Shown here: one piece after another, positions 27,760 through 36,951 of the stretch | How the letters are laid out: every line of letters starts with the position of its first letter | Position numbering within the stretch: position 1 is the stretch's first letter | Origin: Nakamurella sp. PAMC28650 | GTDB lineage: Bacteria > Actinomycetota > Actinomycetes > Mycobacteriales > Nakamurellaceae | Direction: 5' to 3' | Length of the DNA stretch: 64,000 bases | Assembly: GCF_014303395.1 (NCBI RefSeq) | Contig: NZ_CP060298.1 | Span: forward strand, 1,550,001 to 1,614,000 | Program-made: the position numbers and the translations under genes | Notes under the pieces: generated by a model | Databases searched by the model: none | Seen by the model: the letters and a program-made list of their open reading frames with translations, nothing else | What the model was told of the DNA's origin: nothing

Positions 27760-27769
27760 CTTTCCTCCG

Positions 27770-27805
27770 GTTCCGTAATACGCAACGCTCCGCGCTGTAT
27801 GCAAC
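27770..27805 (+). promoter_or_regulatory. Double palindrome operator site 1 (dmgO promoter)
   Basis: Reads GTTCC-N7-GCAAC-N2-TCCGC-N7-GCAAC on the plus strand, the same 36-bp layout as five other sites in the window. It ends 11 bp before the dmgO start codon, so a bound protein would block transcription or translation start. The proposed binder is one of the two IclR proteins. Confidence 0.7.
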
Positions 27806-27922
27806 AACCCTGTGTCGAATCACAGTGATCGAGCGCGGAGCGGCTGTCAAGGGTTTGCTGATCACGGTCCGGGGAGCGGAACCGACAGGATGGGTCGGTT
27901 CTGCTCCCCGGAACGGTGATCC

Positions 27923-29056
27923 CTACTTGCCGAGCCAGGCGTTGACCTTGGCGGGGTTCGCGTCGATCCACTTCTTCGCGGCAGCCTCGGGGGTCATCTT
28001 GTCCGCGGTGATGTACTTCGCGACCAGGTTCTGGTCGTCGTTGGTCCAGTGGAAGTTCTTGATCAGGGCGGCGGCCGGCGAACCGGAGTTCGCCAACTTC
28101 GCCGACATGATCTTGTTCAGGTTGTAGTTCGGGTAGTCACAGGCGATCTTCTGCAGATCGGTGTCGCAGCCGGGGGTGTACTTGGGCAGGTTGATCTTGG
28201 TCAGCGGCACCTCGGACAGGAACCACTGCGGTGAGTAGAAGTAGCCGATCACCGGCGTGTTGTTCTGCTGGCCGGTGCGGAAGGCCTGGATCAGCGCCGC
28301 CTCGGAGCCGGCGTAGACGACCTTGTAGTTCAACTTCAGGTTCGTCACCAATGCCGCGTCGTTGGTGACGAATGACGGGTCACCGTCGAGAAGCTGGCCC
28401 TGGCCGCCGGACTCGGAGGTGGCGAACTTGCTCGCATACTTGTTCAGGTTCTGCCAGTTGGTGATGTCCGGGAATTCCTTGAGGGTGGCCGGCGTGACGT
28501 ACCAGCCGATCTGCCCGAGGTTGCCCGTCAGGCCGGCGTCGACGGCCACCTTCTGCTGGGTGATGTACTTCAGCGTCAGGTCGTCGTGGCCCCAGTTCTC
28601 CATGATCACGTCGATCTGGCCGGTCGGGAAGCCCTGCCACGCCAGCTGTTCGGCCAGTGCCTTCTGGTTCACCCGGCATTTCAGGTCGTTCTTCAGGATG
28701 TAGGTGACGACGGCGGCGTCGGCCGTGTACCCCACCCAGTCGTTCATCGCCATGTTGATAGGCGCGCTGCAGGTGCCGCTCACCGGGAGCATCTTGGCGG
28801 TGCTGGCAGCGCCGGAGCCCGCTGCGGTGGAACTGCCCGCGGACGCTGCCGAAGTCGCGCTGGAGGCCGGCGCGGCGGACGCGGCGGACGCGGCGGACGC
28901 GGAGGACGCGGCCGGCGTACTGGCGGCTGCGGAGGGCGAGGAGGAGGCGCCGCCGGCCTGGTTCACCGTCGCGGCGCAGGCGCTGGAGATGAGCAGGCCG
29001 AGCGCGGTCAGCCCGATGCCGAGCCTCTTGACGGTCGTTGACTGGGTGTGGCGCAT
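27923..29056 (-). CDS. Glycine betaine-type ABC transporter substrate-binding lipoprotein
   Basis: 377 residues. A signal peptide ends in the lipobox LLISSAC with Cys27, then a 65-residue Ala/Ser linker, part of it coded by a repeated GCGGACGCG motif. The binding domain is of the OpuAC/ProX type (PINMAMNDWVGYTADAAVVTYIL, QGFPTGQIDVIMENWGH, GYFYSPQWFLSEVPL), which folds around quaternary ammonium ligands with aromatic residues; several Trp are present at the usual places. Together with the permease and ATPase upstream it imports betaine or choline, the feed for the catabolic genes around it. Confidence 0.92.
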   Translation of the reverse strand: MRHTQSTTVKRLGIGLTALGLLISSACAATVNQAGGASSSPSAAASTPAASSASAASAASAAPASSATSAASAGSSTAAGSGAASTAKMLPVSGTCSAPINMAMNDWVGYTADAAVVTYILKNDLKCRVNQKALAEQLAWQGFPTGQIDVIMENWGHDDLTLKYITQQKVAVDAGLTGNLGQIGWYVTPATLKEFPDITNWQNLNKYASKFATSESGGQGQLLDGDPSFVTNDAALVTNLKLNYKVVYAGSEAALIQAFRTGQQNNTPVIGYFYSPQWFLSEVPLTKINLPKYTPGCDTDLQKIACDYPNYNLNKIMSAKLANSGSPAAALIKNFHWTNDDQNLVAKYITADKMTPEAAAKKWIDANPAKVNAWLGK

Positions 29057-29119
29057 GTGGTGCTCCTAGATCTTCGGGGGTGGGATGGGGTGGGCGGTCA
29101 GGTCTGCTCGTGCGGCTGC

Positions 29120-31252
29120 TCAGGCGGTGGCCGGTTCGATGACCTTGGCGGTGGAGATCCGTCGGGTCGGTGCGGCGCCGGACTCGGTGGCCTTCCGGGC
29201 CCGCTGGCCGGAGCGCTGGGCGGCGGCCTGGGTCAGCCGGTCGACCATGATGCCCAGGACGACGAGCGCGAGGCCGGCGGCCAGGCCCTTGCCGAAGTAC
29301 GGCGGATTCTGCAGGCCGCTGATCACCAGGTAGCCGAGCCCGCCGCCGCCGACGGCCGCGCCGATCACCACCATCGATAGCGTGTAGATCACCGCCTGGT
29401 TGGAGGCCAGCGCGATCGATTTGATCGACATCGGGATCTGCACCCTGGTGATCATCTGCCATTTGGTCGAGCCGGCGGACAGGGCGGATTCAACGGTGTT
29501 CTCCGGCACCTGGCGGATACCGTCGGCGACGATCTTGATGGCGGCCGGTGCGGCGTAGATGACGCCGGCGAAGATGGCGGTCACCCGGCCGGGTCCGAAG
29601 AGGCCGAGGAACGGCACCAGGTAGACGAAGGCCGGCATGGTCTGGGCCGCATCGAGAACCGGCCGGATCAAGCGGTCGGCGCCCTTGGAACGACCCATCC
29701 AGACGCCGATCAGCACTCCGAGGGCGATCGCCGCGATGCTGGCCAGGATGGTCGAGGCCAGGGTGAACATGGCGTCGGACCAGACGCCCAGCACGACCAG
29801 CGCGGCGACGCCGACCACCATGATGACGGCGATGCGCAGGCCGCCGACTGCGTAGCCGATCACGGCGAAGGCCACACCGACGACGAACCAAGGGGTCTGG
29901 ACCAGCAGCGACTGCAGCGGGTTCAGCAGACCGTAGGCGATGGCGTTCTTGAAGTTCAGGGTGATCAGCGACAGGTGCGTCTGCACCCAGGTGGAGACGG
30001 TGTTGACGCCGGCAGTGATGGACCGGCCCCAGTCCGGCCAGTTCTGCGGCGGCTGGGCCGCCCACAGGTAGGTGCGCGAGAGGTAGACCGCGACCGCCGT
30101 GATCACCAGTCCGGCCGCGATCACCGCCCGTCGCGTCGTCTTCTTCCCGGTCCCCTTGCGCACGGCGATCTCGGCACGGACGCTGGCCGCGGTGGAGACA
30201 CGGTCGAACACGATGGCCATCAACACGATCGACAGGCCGGCGTTGAACGCGGTGCCGACATCCAGGCTCTGCAGTGCCTGCTGGACGTCGGAGCCGAGGC
30301 CGGGGGCGGCGATGTAGGCCGCGATCACCACCATCGACAGGGCCGCCATGAATGTCTGGTTGACGCCGATCACCGTGGTGCGCTTGGACATCGGGAGCAG
30401 CACCTGCCGAAGGCGTTGGGCCCCGGTAACACCCATGGAATCGACTGCCTCCCTGGTGGTCAGGGGAACCTGGCGGATGCCGTGCGCGGTGATCCTGATG
30501 ATCGGCGGCGCCGCGAAGATGAAGACCGCGGCCGTCACGGAGGCGGTTCCGAGCCCGAAGATCAGGACCAGTGGGGCGAGATAGGCGAAGGACGGCATGA
30601 TCTGCATGAAATCCAGGACCGGCGTGATGATCTTGTTCACCCGGTCGCTGGTGCCCGCCCAGATTCCCAGCGGAATGCCGATCACGAAGGCGAACAGGAC
30701 GGCGGCGATCACCTGGGCGAAGCTGGCCATCGCGTCGGTCCACACACCCTGGAGGACGAACAGCAGGAACACCGCTGCGGTCAGGGCGGCAACCTTGACA
30801 TTGCCGACGGCGTAGGCGATCCAGGTCACCAGGACGGTGGTGCCCAGCCATCCGATGTAGGGGATGCCGAGCCCGTTCGGGGTCTGGTAGAACGTCGCGG
30901 AGATGAAGTCGCTGACGTGCTGCAGCACGATCTGGATGTAGTTGACGAAGTAGAGGAAGACCGGGCTGCTGTTCCGGTTCTGGGCGACCCAGTCCGGCCA
31001 GGTGTTCAGGTTCGTGTGGATGGTGGTGAGTTCCTGTGGATCCAGGGCCAGCGTCCACCGGTCGGCCAGCGCGAAACGGAAGATGACCCACACCACCAGG
31101 ATCCCGATGACGGTGACGGCCGCCGTCCCGGACGGGAACCATCGCCCGCCAGGGGGTTCCGGCGGTCCGACCCGGTCGGCGTTCGCACCGAGCTGGGCCT
31201 CCGACTTCTCCAGATCGGCTTCCGATGCCGGGTCCGTGGTGGTGGTGGTCAT
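29120..31252 (-). CDS. Glycine betaine-type ABC permease with two fused channel domains
   Basis: 710 residues, about twice the normal ProW/OpuAB length. Each half carries a set of membrane helices and a cytoplasmic EAA loop: first AVDSMGVTGAQRLRQVLLPMS, then ESALSAGSTKWQMITRVQIPM. Repeated helix signatures (VLIFGLGTASVTAAVFIF and FLGLFGPGRVTAIFAGVIYA; SMVVIAAYI and SMVVIGAAV) show internal duplication. One polypeptide would therefore form the whole membrane channel that two identical permeases form in ordinary systems. The start codon shares a base with the stop of the ATPase gene. Confidence 0.92.
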   Translation of the reverse strand: MTTTTTDPASEADLEKSEAQLGANADRVGPPEPPGGRWFPSGTAAVTVIGILVVWVIFRFALADRWTLALDPQELTTIHTNLNTWPDWVAQNRNSSPVFLYFVNYIQIVLQHVSDFISATFYQTPNGLGIPYIGWLGTTVLVTWIAYAVGNVKVAALTAAVFLLFVLQGVWTDAMASFAQVIAAVLFAFVIGIPLGIWAGTSDRVNKIITPVLDFMQIMPSFAYLAPLVLIFGLGTASVTAAVFIFAAPPIIRITAHGIRQVPLTTREAVDSMGVTGAQRLRQVLLPMSKRTTVIGVNQTFMAALSMVVIAAYIAAPGLGSDVQQALQSLDVGTAFNAGLSIVLMAIVFDRVSTAASVRAEIAVRKGTGKKTTRRAVIAAGLVITAVAVYLSRTYLWAAQPPQNWPDWGRSITAGVNTVSTWVQTHLSLITLNFKNAIAYGLLNPLQSLLVQTPWFVVGVAFAVIGYAVGGLRIAVIMVVGVAALVVLGVWSDAMFTLASTILASIAAIALGVLIGVWMGRSKGADRLIRPVLDAAQTMPAFVYLVPFLGLFGPGRVTAIFAGVIYAAPAAIKIVADGIRQVPENTVESALSAGSTKWQMITRVQIPMSIKSIALASNQAVIYTLSMVVIGAAVGGGGLGYLVISGLQNPPYFGKGLAAGLALVVLGIMVDRLTQAAAQRSGQRARKATESGAAPTRRISTAKVIEPATA

Positions 31253-32328
31253 CAGGCCACGGCCTGCCCGGCGACGTTGGTCGACACCTTGCCGGACCGG
31301 GATCCGATCAGGGCGAGGATGTCGTCACGGGTGACCATCCCGATCGTTTCGTTGCCGTCGACGACGCGCACGGGGGTCGCCGAGCCGACGACGGTCGGAA
31401 TCGCGTCACGGATCACCGTGCCGGCCGGCAGGGCGGCGGACGTCGCGTCGAGTCCCAGCGCGGCCCGGGCGATCCACTTCAGCGTCAGCACATCGGCTTT
31501 CGGGACCTCGGACACGAAATCGGCGACGTAGTCGTCGGCCGGGGCGCCGACCAGTTCGTCACCGGTGCCGATCTGCACGAGTTCGCCGTGCCGCATGATC
31601 AGGATCCGGTCACCGAGTTTCAGGGCCTCGGAGAGATCATGGGTGATGAAGATCATCGTCTTGCCCATGTCGCGGTGCAGCCGGATGACCTCGGCCTGCA
31701 TGTCACGCCGGATCAGCGGATCCAGCGCCGAGAACGGCTCGTCGAACAGCAGGACGTCCGGGTCGCCGGCCAGGGCGCGGGCCAGCCCGACGCGTTGCTG
31801 CATGCCGCCCGAAAGTTGATCAGGGAAGCGCTTCTCGTATCCGTGCAGTCCGACGAGTTCGATCACCTCGTGGGCCCGCTCGTACCGTTCGACCTTGCCC
31901 ATGCCGCGGACCTGCAGTCCGTACGCGACGTTGTCCAGGACGCTCCGGTGCGGCAGCAGACCGAAGTGCTGGAACACCATCGAGATCCGCCTGCGACGGA
32001 TGTCGCGCAGCGCGGAGCCCGACGATTTCATGATGTCCTGGCCCGACAGCAGCACCTGCCCGGCGGTCGGTTCGATCAGCCGGGTGAGACATCTGACCAG
32101 GGTGGACTTCCCGGAGCCGGAGAGGCCCATCACGACGAAGACCTCGCCGCGGGCGACGTCGAAGTTCATGTTCCGGACGGCCGGCACGCACCCGGTCCGC
32201 TCGAGGATCTCCGGCCCGGTGAGCCCGGCCATCGCGGGGTCGGTCGGGATCTTGTCCGCCTTGTGCCCGAAAACCTTCCACAGATTGCGGACCGAGAAGT
32301 CGGGAGTGTCGAGGATCGGTGCAGTCAT
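31252..32328 (-). CDS. proV: Glycine betaine/proline-type ABC ATPase with C-terminal CBS domain
   Basis: 358 residues from the ATG at 32328, which has AGGAG six bases upstream; the longer open frame overlaps the next gene's leader. Walker A is GLSGSGKST (68-76), signature LSGGMQQRV, Walker [13 protein letters not shown], and the N-terminal [10 protein letters not shown] is the typical OpuAA/ProV lead-in. The last 70 residues ([25 protein letters not shown]) are a CBS-type module, which in OpuA senses ionic strength. Only one CBS repeat seems to be present. It powers the importer with the fused permease and lipoprotein. Confidence 0.93.
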   Translation of the reverse strand: MTAPILDTPDFSVRNLWKVFGHKADKIPTDPAMAGLTGPEILERTGCVPAVRNMNFDVARGEVFVVMGLSGSGKSTLVRCLTRLIEPTAGQVLLSGQDIMKSSGSALRDIRRRRISMVFQHFGLLPHRSVLDNVAYGLQVRGMGKVERYERAHEVIELVGLHGYEKRFPDQLSGGMQQRVGLARALAGDPDVLLFDEPFSALDPLIRRDMQAEVIRLHRDMGKTMIFITHDLSEALKLGDRILIMRHGELVQIGTGDELVGAPADDYVADFVSEVPKADVLTLKWIARAALGLDATSAALPAGTVIRDAIPTVVGSATPVRVVDGNETIGMVTRDDILALIGSRSGKVSTNVAGQAVA

Positions 32329-32425
32329 CACATCTCCTGGAGTAGGGAGAACGAAGAGCGGGCTGTGCGCTTTCGGGCTGTGCTCGTGCGGGTGCGTCAG
32401 GTCGATGAGGGTGAGGGGTGAGAAG

Positions 32426-33949
32426 TCAGCGGGGGAACCAGTACTGCGGGGCGGGGGAGGTGTTCTGCCAGATGTGCTTGATCTCGCGATATTCGGACAG
32501 GCCGGTGGGCCCGAGTTCGCGTCCGTTGCCGGACTGACCGAAACCGCCCCATTCCGCCTGTGGCACGTAGGGGTGGTAGTCGTTGATCCAGACCGTGCCG
32601 TGGCGCAGTGCCCCAGCGACCCGCTGCGCGCGGGAGGCGTCCGAGGTCCAGACCGCACCGGCCAGGCCGTAGTCGGTGTCGTTGGCGATCTCGATCGCCT
32701 CCGACTCGGAGGTGAAGGTCTCGACCGTCATCACCGGCCCGAACGACTCCTCCCGGATCACCGTCATGCCACGGGTGCAGCCGTCCAGCACCGTCGGCGG
32801 GTAGTAGAAGCCCTTCGACAGTTCGCCGTCGGTCGGGATGATGCCGCCGGTGCGCAGGACGGCACCCTCGGCGACCCCGGCCTCGACGTAGGCGTGCACC
32901 TTGGCCCGGTGCGCCGCGGAGATGAGCGGTCCGGTCTGCGCAGCATCGTCGAACGGTCCACCGAGCCTGATCCGGGCTGCCCGGGAGACGATCTCGTCCA
33001 CCACCCGGTCGTGCAGGCCCGCGTCGACGATGAGCCGGGCACCGGCCGAGCAGACCTGGCCGGAGTGCAGGAAGACCGCGGTCAACGCGTAGTCGATGGC
33101 GGCTTCCACGTCTGCGTCTGCGAAGATGATGTTCGGGTTCTTGCCGCCCAGTTCCAGGGTAACCTTCTTCACGGTGGCGGCGCCGGCCACCATGATGGCC
33201 TTGCCGGTGGCCAGGCCGCCGGTGAACGAGACCATGTCGACCCGCGGATCACTGGCCAGGACCGCGCCGACCTCTGGTCCGCTGCCGGTCACCAGGTTCG
33301 CGACACCGGCCGGGACGCCGGCTTCGGTGAGCGTGTCCATCAGCAGGATCGCGGTCGAGGGCGTCAGCTCGCTGGGTTTGAGGACGAAGGTGTTGCCGGC
33401 CAGCAGCGCGGGTGCCACCTTCCAGGACACCTGGAGCAGCGGGTAGTTCCAGGGCGTGATCAGGCTGCAGACACCGACCGGTGCGTAGACGATCCGGCTG
33501 ATCGCGTGCGGATTGCCGGTGTCCACCACCCGTCCGGCATCCGTGCCCGCGATACCGCCGTAGTAGCGGAAGCACGCGACGACGTCATCGATGTCGTACT
33601 CTGCCTCGACGAATCGCTTGCCCGTGTCCAGTGCCTCGGCCCTGGCGTAACGGGCCTTGTCCCGGTGGAGCAGATCGGCGGTGCGCAGCAGCATCTCACC
33701 GCGCTGCTTCTCCGGGAGCGCCGCCCAGGAGCCGGAGTCGAAAGCCGTCCGCGCCGCTGCCACCGCCGCAGTGGCATCTGCGGCGGACCCCTCGACCACC
33801 GACCGTACGGCGGTACCGTCGGCCGGGCAGCTGATCAGTCTTGACCCGCCGCCATCGGACGCGGCCCACCGTCCGGCGAGGTACAGGCCGCGCAGCGTCG
33901 GGTCGGCGCCGGCCACCGGGGTGGCCTGCTCGGCAAGGCTCGTACTCAC
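32426..33949 (-). CDS. betB: Betaine aldehyde dehydrogenase (NAD(P)+ aldehyde dehydrogenase)
   Basis: 507 residues from the GTG at 33949, chosen because GGAGG lies eight bases upstream; a GTG nine bases earlier is an alternative. Catalytic residues are Cys300 in HSGQVCSAG and Glu266 in LELGGK, with the cofactor motif [10 protein letters not shown]. The C-terminal ending and the overall sequence resemble BetB/GbsA enzymes that oxidise betaine aldehyde to glycine betaine. The assignment to betaine aldehyde rests on similarity and on the pathway genes on both sides (BetA at 48660, betaine transporter next door). An IclR-type double operator lies about 95 bp upstream. Confidence 0.88.
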   Translation of the reverse strand: MSTSLAEQATPVAGADPTLRGLYLAGRWAASDGGGSRLISCPADGTAVRSVVEGSAADATAAVAAARTAFDSGSWAALPEKQRGEMLLRTADLLHRDKARYARAEALDTGKRFVEAEYDIDDVVACFRYYGGIAGTDAGRVVDTGNPHAISRIVYAPVGVCSLITPWNYPLLQVSWKVAPALLAGNTFVLKPSELTPSTAILLMDTLTEAGVPAGVANLVTGSGPEVGAVLASDPRVDMVSFTGGLATGKAIMVAGAATVKKVTLELGGKNPNIIFADADVEAAIDYALTAVFLHSGQVCSAGARLIVDAGLHDRVVDEIVSRAARIRLGGPFDDAAQTGPLISAAHRAKVHAYVEAGVAEGAVLRTGGIIPTDGELSKGFYYPPTVLDGCTRGMTVIREESFGPVMTVETFTSESEAIEIANDTDYGLAGAVWTSDASRAQRVAGALRHGTVWINDYHPYVPQAEWGGFGQSGNGRELGPTGLSEYREIKHIWQNTSPAPQYWFPR

Positions 33950-34043
33950 TTCCGGCACCTCCGGCTCTGCTCCCGACGGATCCTGGCGGCGCCAATGATC
34001 TCCGATGTACGACTGCCTGTGACGACTGGGTCCGAGACTGGGT

Positions 34044-34079
34044 GTTGCGTATTACGCATCACTGCGCTTCCTGAGCAAC
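34044..34079 (+). promoter_or_regulatory. Double palindrome operator site 2 (betB promoter)
   Basis: Reads GTTGC-N7-GCATC-N2-TGCGC-N7-GCAAC. The first N7 is GTATTAC, the same bases as one spacer in site 1 when read on the opposite strand (GTAATAC). It lies in the gap between the betB start and the end of the IclR gene. Confidence 0.65.
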
Positions 34080-34244
34080 AGCATGGAACGGCAGCGGAGG
34101 GGTGTCAAGGGCGTGAGGCGTATACACCCACCGATACCGGGGAAGATTTACCTGGCCGTGATGCAGGGCGGCCCGGACGGTACATCGGGCGTGACATGAC
34201 GGTGACACGTGACGGTGCCGCGCCGGACGGCCGGTCCCGGTCGA

Positions 34245-35165
34245 TCAGGGGCGGCCGCTGGACGGAGCGAGATAGCCCATGCGTGCGGAGACGGCTGACG
34301 CAGCGCCCCGGACGGCTCCGACCACCTGCGGGATCCGGGCGGCGTCGAGTCGGAAGCTGGGGCCCGAGATCGACAGGGAGGCGATCACCGATCCGTCGAC
34401 CCCACGGACGGGTGCCGCAACGGCCGTCAGGCCGATCTCGAGCTCGTCGACCGCCACCGAGTAGCCGTCCCGGCGGACGCTCTCCAGCGAGGCAGCCAGG
34501 GCAACGCGGTCGGTGATCGTGTGGGGTGTGATCGCCCGCAACCGGCCGGAGGAGGTGCTGGCCGCGCCCAGGATCGCCTCGGCCTCACCGGACGAGGCGT
34601 GGGCCAACAGGACACGGCCGTTCGCGGTGGCGTGCACCGGGTTCCGCCTACCGATCCAGTTGTGGATCTGCAGTGCGGAGGTGCCGGCCACCTGGTCGAG
34701 GTAGAGCGTCTCGGTGCCCGAGAGGATGACGATGTTCACCGTCTCGCCGACCTCCGCGGCCAGCGGGCCGGTGACCGGTCGGCTCTCCCGGACGATGTCC
34801 AGCCGCGACCGGGTGGCGCCCGCGAGCCGCAGCACGCCGACGCCCAGCCGATACCGGCCCCGGTCGGGTAGCTGCTCGGCCAGACCGTGGGATTCCAGGG
34901 TGGCCAGGAGTCGGGAAGCCGTCGACTTGTGCACTCCGAGCAGCCCGGCGATCTCGGTGACACCGAGTTCGCCGTCGGCGGCGAGCAGTTTCAGGATGGT
35001 GAGCGCGCGATCCACCGACTGCACCGACCCGCCGGTGCCGTCGGGGCGGTCGGTTCGGTCGGGGCGGTCGGTGATCTCGGCGGGGGCCGAGCGAATCCCG
35101 CGACGGCCGAGATCGGCTGCGGTGACGTGCGGAGCCGTCGGGTGCGGCCGCAGGAGGTCGGGCAT
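34245..35165 (-). CDS. IclR-family transcriptional regulator 1
   Basis: 306 residues from the ATG at 35165; a GTG six codons upstream is possible and neither has a strong ribosome binding site. The N-terminal 45 residues are Asp/Arg/Pro-rich and probably disordered. The winged helix follows (SVDRALTILKLLAADGELGVTEIAGLLGVHKSTASRLLATLESHGL), then the IclR effector domain (GETVNIVILSGTETLYLDQV, RNPVHATANGRVLLA). The recognition helix GVHKSTASRLL is identical to that of the regulator at 50411. It is divergent from purU, with a double operator between them, and next to betB. Confidence 0.93.
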   Translation of the reverse strand: MPDLLRPHPTAPHVTAADLGRRGIRSAPAEITDRPDRTDRPDGTGGSVQSVDRALTILKLLAADGELGVTEIAGLLGVHKSTASRLLATLESHGLAEQLPDRGRYRLGVGVLRLAGATRSRLDIVRESRPVTGPLAAEVGETVNIVILSGTETLYLDQVAGTSALQIHNWIGRRNPVHATANGRVLLAHASSGEAEAILGAASTSSGRLRAITPHTITDRVALAASLESVRRDGYSVAVDELEIGLTAVAAPVRGVDGSVIASLSISGPSFRLDAARIPQVVGAVRGAASAVSARMGYLAPSSGRP

Positions 35166-35266
35166 AGCTCGGAGCGTAACCACATCTGGGCGCGTCCGAC
35201 CCGTGGGCGGATCGAGTCCGTTACCGGTCCCTCTTGACCGGACCGCTGCTACCCAACATGCTGTTC

Positions 35267-35302
35267 GTTGCACATGGAGCAGTGTGTTGCGTTCTGTGCA
35301 AC
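35267..35302 (+). promoter_or_regulatory. Double palindrome operator site 3 (purU / iclR 1 intergenic)
   Basis: Reads GTTGC-N7-GCAGT-N2-GTTGC-N7-GCAAC; the second palindrome is perfect. It ends 27 bp before the purU start and could also control the divergent regulator, giving autoregulation. Confidence 0.72.
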
Positions 35303-35329
35303 CAACCAAGTTCGAGCTGTGGAGGTTCG

Positions 35330-36202
35330 GTGTCCCCTCGTCCCCATGCCGGTCAGGAGTTCATCCTGACGTTGTCCTGCCAGGACGGGCCCGGCCTGGT
35401 CTACGCCGTGACCGGTTACCTGGTGGAGTTCGGAGCGAACATCCTGGCCAGTCAGCAGTTCGACGATCGGCTCACCGGTCGCTTCTTCATGCGGGTGCAC
35501 TTCGTGTTCATCGGCGAGGCACCGGAGCTGGCCGATCTCCGGTCCGGGTTCGACCAGGTGTCGGCCCGTCATGCGATGGAGTTCGAACTGGTCGATGCCG
35601 CGACGCCGACCAGGACGATGATCATGGTCTCGAGATTCGGCCATTGCCTGAATGATCTGCTCTACCGCTACCGGATGGGAACGCTCAACATCGATATCCC
35701 GGTCATCATTTCCAACCACGACGATTTTGCGGCCCTCGCCGCGTCGTACGAGATTCCCTACGTGCACCTACCCGTAACGCCGGATACCAAGGCAGCAGCG
35801 GAGTCCCGGATGTTGGAATTGATCGCAGAGCATCAGATCGACCTGGTGGTGCTGGCGCGCTACATGCAGGTTCTCTCCGAATCCACCAGTCGGGCGTTGT
35901 CCGGAAGAGCGATCAACATCCACCATTCCTTCCTCCCCAGTTTCAAGGGTGCCAGGCCCTATCACCAGGCGCACGATCGCGGCGTGAAACTGATCGGTGC
36001 GACGGCGCACTACATCAACGACGACCTCGACGAGGGCCCGATCATCGAGCAGGACGTGGCCAGGGTTGACCACAACCTGGGTCCGGACGACCTGGTCGCC
36101 GCCGGCCGCGACGTGGAGACGCAGGTGTTGTCCCGGGCGGTGAAATGGCACTGCGAGCGGCGCGTGATGCCCAACGGCTCCCGGACGGTCGTGTTCCGCT
36201 GA
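35330..36202 (+). CDS. purU: Formyltetrahydrofolate deformylase
   Basis: 290 residues from the GTG at 35330, four bases after GGAGG. An N-terminal ACT domain (FILTLSCQDGPGLVYAVTGYLVEFGANILASQQF) is followed by a formyltransferase-fold hydrolase. Catalytic residues are seen as Asn196 and His198 (INIHHSFLPSFKGA) and Asp234 (DDLDEGPII). It hydrolyses 10-formyl-THF to formate and THF. In betaine degradation, dimethylglycine and sarcosine oxidation load THF with one-carbon units, so PurU recycles free THF. Its shared operator with the other betaine genes supports that role. Confidence 0.96.
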   Translation: MSPRPHAGQEFILTLSCQDGPGLVYAVTGYLVEFGANILASQQFDDRLTGRFFMRVHFVFIGEAPELADLRSGFDQVSARHAMEFELVDAATPTRTMIMVSRFGHCLNDLLYRYRMGTLNIDIPVIISNHDDFAALAASYEIPYVHLPVTPDTKAAAESRMLELIAEHQIDLVVLARYMQVLSESTSRALSGRAINIHHSFLPSFKGARPYHQAHDRGVKLIGATAHYINDDLDEGPIIEQDVARVDHNLGPDDLVAAGRDVETQVLSRAVKWHCERRVMPNGSRTVVFR

Positions 36203-36269
36203 GGCCGGGCCGGGCCGGGCCGGGCCTGGCCTGGCCGGGCTGGGCTGGGCTGAGCTGGGCTGGGCAGGG
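36203..36269 (+). repeat. G-rich pentamer tract (GGGCC/GGGCT repeats)
   Basis: About 13 consecutive variants of a 5-bp unit directly after the purU stop. Runs of three G at five-base intervals could form a G-quadruplex on the plus strand. It may act in termination of purU or simply be a slippage product. Confidence 0.8.
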
Positions 36270-36273
36270 GTTC

Positions 36274-36373
36274 GCATGGATCAACATCGTCTGCATGGAT
36301 CAACTTGGACGATTTGGGACGTGAGTGACAGGAGTCGCCACTTTCGTCCATGCCTGCGATGTTGATCCACGCC
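36274..36373 (-). repeat. Intergenic palindromic repeat, copy A
   Basis: About 100 bp bounded by TGGATCAACATCG (36277-36289) and its exact complement CGATGTTGATCCA (36357-36369). An inner TGGATCAACTTGG arm follows at 36296. The core reads on the minus strand GCAGGCATGGACGAAAGT, then TCCTGTCACTCACGTCCCAAA. Copies B (51248-51328) and C (45650-45717) share this core. No coding potential is seen. Confidence 0.8.
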
Positions 36374-36438
36374 ACGCATCAGGGAGCCACGCGACACAAA
36401 TGATCCCCCCGGGCGACACGGCGACCGGGGGCCGGGGC

Positions 36439-36879
36439 TCAGTGATCGGGGTGGAGCGTCGAGTGGCTCGCGCCGACCGCATGCAGGATGTCGTGGATCT
36501 CGTGGTCGGTGATCGACCATCGCCGGAACCGTCCGTCGCGGGCTGCGGTCACCACGCCCGCCATCCGCAGGGCGGACAGGGCGTGGGAGGCGGCGTTGTC
36601 GCTCATCCCGACCGCCGCGGCAAGGTCCCCCACGGTGATGCCGGGTGCGCGGTGCAGGGCGAGCAGGATCTTCAGCCGGTTCTCATCGCCCAGCAGACCG
36701 AAACGGACGGCCCAGGTCTGGATCTCGCCGGCATCGTGGAGCGCCTGACGGGCCTGCTCGGCCCGGTGCAGATCCTCCAGCATCGCCAACGCCACGCTCG
36801 GCAGGTTCCCGGGTGGCGGTTCGTCCGCAACGATCGGCTGGACGTCCGCGTCGCCGGCCGCAGGATCGGGGAGGTTCAT
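36439..36879 (-). CDS. ArsR-family winged-helix regulator
   Basis: 146 residues. The winged helix is clear: RFGLLGDENRLKILLALHRAPGITVGDLAAAVGMSDNAASHALSALRMAGVV. The family are metal- or stress-sensing repressors. The C-terminus HSTLHPDH and HEIHDILHAVGASHS supply several His, as in the Ni/Co sensors KmtR and NmtR, so metal sensing is plausible. No metal transporter is adjacent; the nearest genes are the MimR-like activator and purU. It may be a passenger of the propane cluster or serve an unlinked target. Confidence 0.9.
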   Translation of the reverse strand: MNLPDPAAGDADVQPIVADEPPPGNLPSVALAMLEDLHRAEQARQALHDAGEIQTWAVRFGLLGDENRLKILLALHRAPGITVGDLAAAVGMSDNAASHALSALRMAGVVTAARDGRFRRWSITDHEIHDILHAVGASHSTLHPDH

Positions 36880-36951
36880 CGGTCCATCCTGGCAGTCGGG
36901 AACGCCGCCGCACCCGGCGCACCCGAACCGCTAGGACCGGGGGAGTGGGGC

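Noticed and set aside
36203-36269. Small coding gene in the GGGCC/GGGCT tract
   Set aside because: Only simple repeat; frames through it are Pro/Ala/Gly runs with no start signal.
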